Part shown: positions 33,701 to 36,570 of the stretch, one piece after another
Numbering within the stretch: position 1 is the stretch's first letter
How the letters are laid out: the number at the start of each line of letters is the position of its first letter
Origin: JAAYUH01 sp964640995
Lineage (GTDB): Bacteria; Caldisericota; Caldisericia; B22-G15
NCBI GenBank assembly: GCA_964640995.1
Contig: CAZXJJ010000007.1
Span: 1 to 36,570 of the forward strand
DNA length: 36,570 nt
Direction: 5' to 3'
Notes under the pieces: generated by a model
What the model was told of the DNA's origin: nothing
Database searches by the model: none
Seen by the model: the letters and a program-made list of their open reading frames with translations, nothing else
Program-made: the position numbers and the translations under genes

Positions 33701-33822
33701 CTTGAATCTTTCATAAATGTTGTCCAAGAAGACACTTGATTTATTTGACCTTTTACACTAAATTTTCCTAATGAAAAGATTAAAATAAAAATAAAAATTG
33801 TTGTTAAAATTTTATTTCTCAT
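30724..33822 (-). CDS. Secreted multi-domain protein: PQQ-type beta-propeller, four Ig-like repeats, cohesin, dockerin
   Basis: A 1032-residue exported protein. Signal peptide about 1-25. Residues about 35-412 form a PQQ/WD-like beta-propeller with repeated blades of the type NGxxYVGxxxGxVYAxxxxTG. Residues about 416-515, 517-616, 621-719 and 724-827 are four similar Ig-like beta-sandwich repeats (each with a GGFxGxVxLxxxxPP-type strand). Residues about 833-965 look like a cohesin domain (NITNGEQFNVDININNVTNL, later GNGNLFTITF). Residues about 974-1032 are a type I dockerin with two calcium loops, DVNGDKIVNGLD and DFNGDLIINGID. There is no enzyme domain or sortase signal. It lies 12 bases after the gene for another cohesin-type protein, so the two may bind each other on the cell surface. 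Confidence 0.9.
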   Translation of the reverse strand: MRNKILTTIFIFILIFSLGKFSVKGQINQVSSWTTFMKDSRHTGFADIEVDPNKLPKSDDPVAKSELSTNSKSSPIVANGYVYVGDAQGKVYAFSTNDAKSVVVNGGNWQPKWVFQTPNIINSSPLYFNGKIYVCSGGDVNKNSGIYAINALTGEKIWEFSDANQPTIFRGQAEGSPIVAENRIVFATNGLESYVYALDPDTGGLIWRFPLSNNGVKGSPCYLGGSIYVLTFNGFVYAIDILSGASPISPYKPTGITAFQNYSSISTDGNYLYIPVKSQYSFENGKIVFLTTLLSFVREFSTNGHFSATASIGDDSIYIGDEIGRFYSIDKSTGTIRGGFPLQTGGKIESSAAISGNYIYFGSNDKKIYGLNRRTGQKLWEYATQGEVQSSPAIAEGGIFIVSQDHYLYAFFENDFDMNVSPDSQLTYVGGEIAYTINITPFNNFSGSVELFLENAPSNLIYKFEPQVLTNEVKTSTLKINIPEGVSAGTYNMKVVAKSLISRRSRNIRLSVNVEPYFSLNINPDKGEIYIGDDEFVFNVSFTPYGGFTGSITLSIESPPPGIQYEFNPQTISSSTPNSKLTVRAILATIPQSYTLRIKGVSASISRTKDITLVVKPQVEGSFVLNVSNILNSVYQGETGIFRISLDGIGGFNAKVKLTILNPPPNSEVRFSPLEIYPGQTSTLTITTFESTPANSYLLNLVGKGGGKSFTTTINLNVLVKPTGDFKIEVEPPLERNVTKGGTLFYIVKVKRDNIFKDNVNLKLEIQDATMPQGLKYSFSPETMPYVIDTSYLKIEFPTNINSGTYKFVVRGESGGKVRAQNLIVSVFDEGLTNITILPSQVNITNGEQFNVDININNVTNLVSLSMYIIFDPELIQVEEIKPGSFTFGDNITPIISFKVYNLEGYLILQLVRPQIKGVSGNGNLFTITFRSTKEGELTLKIANLNLYNTVPNYIPCKVYTNNIKISPSGGVKGDVNGDKIVNGLDLILLMQAFGSTPQDPNWNPNCDFNGDLIINGIDLIVLAQNWGKVIP

Positions 33823-33834
33823 TTTTCCTCCTAT

Positions 33835-35283
33835 TTAATATCCTGGATATGTTATTGTTATTATCTGTAAATCAGGATCCCAATCAACTTTTGCACCTAA
33901 TGCTTCTGAAACAAATCTTAAAGGAACAACAGTTCTACCTCCACCTATTTCAGGAATCTCAATAACTTTTGGAGGAACTTCAAGATAATATCTTTCATTA
34001 TTTACAAGTGCCTCTTTTTTCCCAACCCATAGTGTGATTGTTTTTTTCTCAAGAGTAATGGTTATTTTTTGTTCTTTTGCTTCCCAACCAACAGTCGCAC
34101 CAAAGGACTCAGCAATAAATCTTAATGGAACAAGAGTTCTACCACTTTCAATGAATGGTGCAAGTTCAAGCACAATTGTTTTATCATTTAAAACTGCCAT
34201 AAGATTTCCAATTTGTAATCTAATAATTGTTCTTGATTTAAATCTAATAGTTAAAGTTTTTACTGTTTCATTTCCTGCCTTATCAATCGCTTTTACTTCA
34301 ATTTTATTCTCACCTTCATTTAATGTATATGAAATTTTAAAATCTCCTGTTTGTTGATCAGAAATAATTGAAATTTCTTTAATTTTAACAGTAATTCCAG
34401 GTTCAGTTTTTCCTTTTATTTCAATAACTTTTTCTAAAACTTCAATATTCGATAATGGTGATGTTATTTCAAGAGTTGGAGGTGTTATATCAATTTTAAA
34501 AGTATATGTTATTATATTTGACTCATTTCCTGCTTCATCTTTTGCTTTAAGAGAAAAAGTATGATCGCCTTCTTTTAAATTTGGAGTTAAAAATCTTGTT
34601 ATTTTTCTCCAATCACTCCAAAGCGAATCATCTAATTTGTATGAATAAAGTAAATTTTCAGAAAGTGTTAAATTATCATTACCCACCCATTGAAATTCAA
34701 TACTTAAAGTTTGATTTGTCTCTGGTGGTGGTGTTTTTGTAAATTTTACAGTTGGAGGTGTTGTATCTTGAGGATAAACAGTTATTTTTGTTTTAGCCCC
34801 AGAACTATCAACTTGAATTTGTCTCATTTTTGAATCAAAAAGATAGATATTATTTAAAGAAACATCATAAACACCAACATTGCCACCTTTTACTTTAACA
34901 TTTAGTAGAAGTCCTGAACCTGTTATTCCATTTATTTGTCCTATTCTTGAAATTCCAACAATTATTTTATTTTCATTTGTTTTTATTGCTTTTAGTAAAA
35001 CAATGTTTCTTTTATCTTTTGTTAAAAAATTTGTTTCATTTTCTTTTGAATCGCTAATATATGAATCTTCAACAGTCAAATTTGAGAGAGGTATATTTAT
35101 ATCAAATGATACTCCATAAAGATCAGTAACATCACTAACTCTTATATCAAAACTTCCAACTCCTCCTGATAATACTGTCATATTTTGCGGCTCGATGTAA
35201 ATTTTTGGAGTTTGAAATTTAAAACTAATTAGAAGTGGTGAGATTAAAATTATAATTAATAAACTCAAAAAACTTTTTTTCAT
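33835..35283 (-). CDS. Secreted protein: cohesin-like domain, Ig-like domains, copper amine oxidase-type stalk domain
   Basis: A 482-residue exported protein. Signal peptide about 1-24 (hydrophobic core LLIIILISPLLIS). Residues about 26-170 resemble a cohesin (GVGSFDIRVSDVTDLYGVSF then GSGLLLNVKVKG). Residues about 173-266 and 268-348 are Ig-like repeats, each introduced by a TPPT turn and containing KAxDxAGNE. Residues about 354-482 are a copper-amine-oxidase N-terminal-like stalk domain with the twin signatures SGRTLVPLRFIAESFGATVGW and GGRTVVPLRFVSEALGAKVDW. The stalk domain is common in secreted proteins of thermophilic anaerobes and may attach to the wall. There is no amine oxidase catalytic domain. 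It has a good Shine-Dalgarno (AAGGAGGAG) and is the first gene of the pair. I could not identify a clear promoter in the 65 bases upstream. Confidence 0.88.
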   Translation of the reverse strand: MKKSFLSLLIIILISPLLISFKFQTPKIYIEPQNMTVLSGGVGSFDIRVSDVTDLYGVSFDINIPLSNLTVEDSYISDSKENETNFLTKDKRNIVLLKAIKTNENKIIVGISRIGQINGITGSGLLLNVKVKGGNVGVYDVSLNNIYLFDSKMRQIQVDSSGAKTKITVYPQDTTPPTVKFTKTPPPETNQTLSIEFQWVGNDNLTLSENLLYSYKLDDSLWSDWRKITRFLTPNLKEGDHTFSLKAKDEAGNESNIITYTFKIDITPPTLEITSPLSNIEVLEKVIEIKGKTEPGITVKIKEISIISDQQTGDFKISYTLNEGENKIEVKAIDKAGNETVKTLTIRFKSRTIIRLQIGNLMAVLNDKTIVLELAPFIESGRTLVPLRFIAESFGATVGWEAKEQKITITLEKKTITLWVGKKEALVNNERYYLEVPPKVIEIPEIGGGRTVVPLRFVSEALGAKVDWDPDLQIITITYPGY

Positions 35284-35348
35284 TCACTCCTCCTTAAAAA
35301 TTTAGAATAAAATTTAAGGGTAATGTTCCATATAAGTTTAACATAAAT

Positions 35349-36014
35349 TTATTCAATTTTTTCAAATATTCTCTTTCCTAATCTTATCATATTAGCACCC
35401 TCCTCAATTGCAATTTTATAAGAATCTGACATGCCCATTGACAAATATTTTAAATCGAAATTTTTATAATTAAGTTTTTTTAAATTTTCAAAAATTTTTC
35501 TTGTTTCTTTGAAATATTTTCTAATAATTTCTTTGTCAGATAAATTTGGTCCCATAGTCATTATTCCTTCGACTATTAAATTATTATAACTTTCTAATTT
35601 ATCAACAAAATTATAAATCTCATCTGGGTTTATACCAAATTTACTTTTTTCTTTTGCAATATTTATCTCAATAAAAATTGGAAAAAACATATTCTCTTTT
35701 TCTAATCTTTTATTAATTTCATATGCAAGTTCAATTGAATCTAATGACTGGATTTTATCAAAAATTTTGAGCGCTTTGTTTATTTTATTTTTTTGCAAAT
35801 ATCCTATAAAATGTAATTCTATCTTTTCTTTAAAAAAATTGTAAATATTTAATCCATCTTGAACATAATTTATTCCTAATATTTTTATGCCACCCCTAAC
35901 TGCTAAATCTATCTCATCGATGGTTCTATCTTTAATTACTGCAACAATTTCAACATAATTTGGTATCTCATTAAAAAGATTTTCTAAATTTTTTAAAATA
36001 AAATCCTTATTCAT
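35349..36014 (-). CDS. yggS: YggS/PROSC-family pyridoxal phosphate-binding protein
   Basis: About 221 residues from the ATG at 36014. It has an alanine-racemase-like TIM barrel: the PLP lysine is K28 (EIVAVIKDR), then GINYVQD (usual GEN-VQE), LHFIGYLQKNK, FIEINIAKEKSKFGI, GIMTMGP and LSMGMSDSYKIAIEEGANMIRLG. The family regulates PLP and amino-acid balance and has no racemase activity. Several conserved positions deviate mildly (GIN for GEN, GAN for GST), but the fold and PLP lysine are kept. An upstream in-frame ATG at 36032 is rejected because it lies in the T-run after 5S rRNA. There is no Shine-Dalgarno; TAAAAT sits 8 bases before the start. Confidence 0.92.
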   Translation of the reverse strand: MNKDFILKNLENLFNEIPNYVEIVAVIKDRTIDEIDLAVRGGIKILGINYVQDGLNIYNFFKEKIELHFIGYLQKNKINKALKIFDKIQSLDSIELAYEINKRLEKENMFFPIFIEINIAKEKSKFGINPDEIYNFVDKLESYNNLIVEGIMTMGPNLSDKEIIRKYFKETRKIFENLKKLNYKNFDLKYLSMGMSDSYKIAIEEGANMIRLGKRIFEKIE

Positions 36015-36022
36015 ACAAATTA

Positions 36023-36028
36023 ATTTTA
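36023..36028 (-). promoter_or_regulatory. Candidate -10 element of yggS (leaderless start)
   Basis: TAAAAT on the minus strand followed by TAATTTGT and then the ATG at 36014. It lies directly downstream of the rRNA operon end, so yggS may have its own start or use read-through from rrn. The -35 region falls in the T-run and 5S helix and is not recognisable. Confidence 0.4.
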
Positions 36029-36030
36029 AC

Positions 36031-36049
36031 ATAAAATAAAAAAGGGCCC
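36031..36049 (-). terminator. Probable terminator of the rRNA operon
   Basis: Directly after the 5S gene the minus strand reads CCAGGGCCC and then TTTTTTATTTTAT. The 5S closing helix (GGGCTCTGGTGAT with ATCGCCAGGGCCC) can extend to 13 base pairs and is followed at once by the T-run, which has the form of an intrinsic terminator. Confidence 0.6.
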
Positions 36050-36165
36050 TGGCGATGACCTACTCTCCCGAGGGGTTTCCCTCCTCAGTACCATCGGCGC
36101 TGAAGGGCTTAACTTCCGGGTTCGGAATGGAGCCGGGTGTTTCCCCTTCGCTTAAATCACCAGAG
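36047..36165 (-). rRNA. rrf: 5S ribosomal RNA
   Basis: About 119 nt. On the minus strand it starts CTCTGGTGATTTAAGCGAAG and ends GTCATCGCCAGGG, and it contains the universal core CACCCGGCTCCATTCCGAAC and the segment GAAGTTAAGCCCTTCAGCGC. The 5' and 3' ends pair to form helix I. Flanking GGG and CCC could add three pairs, so the exact ends may differ by a few bases. It is the last RNA of the rrn operon, about 50 bases after 23S. Confidence 0.96.
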
Positions 36166-36216
36166 CCCATGAATAAGGACGAAAATTAGTAACTTGATAC
36201 TGATCTCTCAACTTAA
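36166..36216 (-). other. 23S-5S intergenic spacer
   Basis: About 50 bases, AT-rich, with no tRNA-like cloverleaf or CCA end. Probably only processing sites. Confidence 0.7.

Positions 36217-36570
<354 letters not shown>

Noticed and set aside
33835..34230. Copper amine oxidase enzyme
   Set aside because: Only the small N-terminal-type stalk domain is present. There is no catalytic domain or topaquinone motif.
30724..35283. Cellulosome scaffoldin or quinoprotein dehydrogenase
   Set aside because: There are no glycoside hydrolase, carbohydrate-binding or repeated cohesin modules, and I could not identify dehydrogenase active-site residues in the propeller. The modules are better described as surface or adhesion parts.
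36166..36216. tRNA between 23S and 5S
   Set aside because: The spacer is about 50 bases with no cloverleaf.

Overview
The window is an AT-rich, tightly packed bacterial chromosome segment that ends in the 5S rRNA and the 3' part of a 23S rRNA gene, both on the minus strand. The rRNA is visibly much richer in G+C than the protein genes. Together with the many oxygen-reducing enzymes of anaerobes and the ferredoxin-dependent 2-oxoacid oxidoreductase, this suggests a thermophilic or moderately thermophilic strict anaerobe. Gene order (secDF-apt-rel-dtd; cmk-plsC-ispH-der-gpsA-hup) resembles Firmicutes and deep-branching thermophilic phyla such as Caldisericota, Dictyoglomota and Thermotogota. 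The 16S gene is outside the window, so the phylum cannot be fixed. No mobile element, CRISPR array, tRNA or phage region was seen, and no gene-free stretch exceeds 300 bases.

Layout. (1) 1-5729, minus: one long oxidative-stress and iron operon, read from a strong promoter overlapped by a PerR-box-like operator: superoxide reductase, rubrerythrin, flavin reductase, rubredoxin, a second rubrerythrin-like protein, flavodiiron protein, an unknown 90-residue protein, a bacterioferritin-like protein, a ferritin-VIT1 fusion, a DUF59/MIP18 protein and the start of a bifunctional penicillin-binding protein. (2) 5747-12700, minus: ffh, korDABC, methylmalonyl-CoA epimerase, L,D-transpeptidase, M42 aminopeptidase, Ogg DNA glycosylase and the perR regulator itself, nearly all overlapping or abutting. 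(3) 12694-15584, plus: PHP-domain protein, mtnP and mtnA (methionine salvage). (4) 15570-20906, minus: secD, secF, apt, rel, dtd. (5) 20949-22310, plus: rph and rdgB. (6) 22294-23337, minus: an XRE regulator and the DNA-binding protein HU with a clear terminator. (7) 23317-30387, minus: pcrA/uvrD helicase, cobalamin adenosyltransferase, cmk, plsC, ispH, der, gpsA. (8) 30513-35283, minus: a 48-residue lysine-rich protein and two large secreted proteins carrying cohesin, dockerin, beta-propeller, Ig-like and copper-amine-oxidase-type stalk modules. (9) 35349-36570, minus: a YggS-family PLP protein directly after the rRNA operon, then 5S and 23S rRNA.

How it works together. Region 1 looks like a complete chain for removing superoxide (SOR), peroxide (rubrerythrins) and O2 (flavodiiron protein). 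Electrons are probably supplied by the flavin reductase and rubredoxin, and released iron is handled by the ferritin-like, VIT and DUF59 proteins. The sensor, PerR, lies outside its regulon at the end of the neighbouring housekeeping operon. Its five predicted regulatory metal ligands all match those of B. subtilis PerR.

Most unusual points: the two-gene cohesin/dockerin surface pair without any cellulosome enzyme; a repeated TAAAAT-N8-ATG start architecture with a conserved TGT before the ATG at three genes that lack a Shine-Dalgarno sequence, which suggests leaderless mRNAs; the unknown 90-residue member of the PerR operon; and the 48-residue lysine-rich protein.
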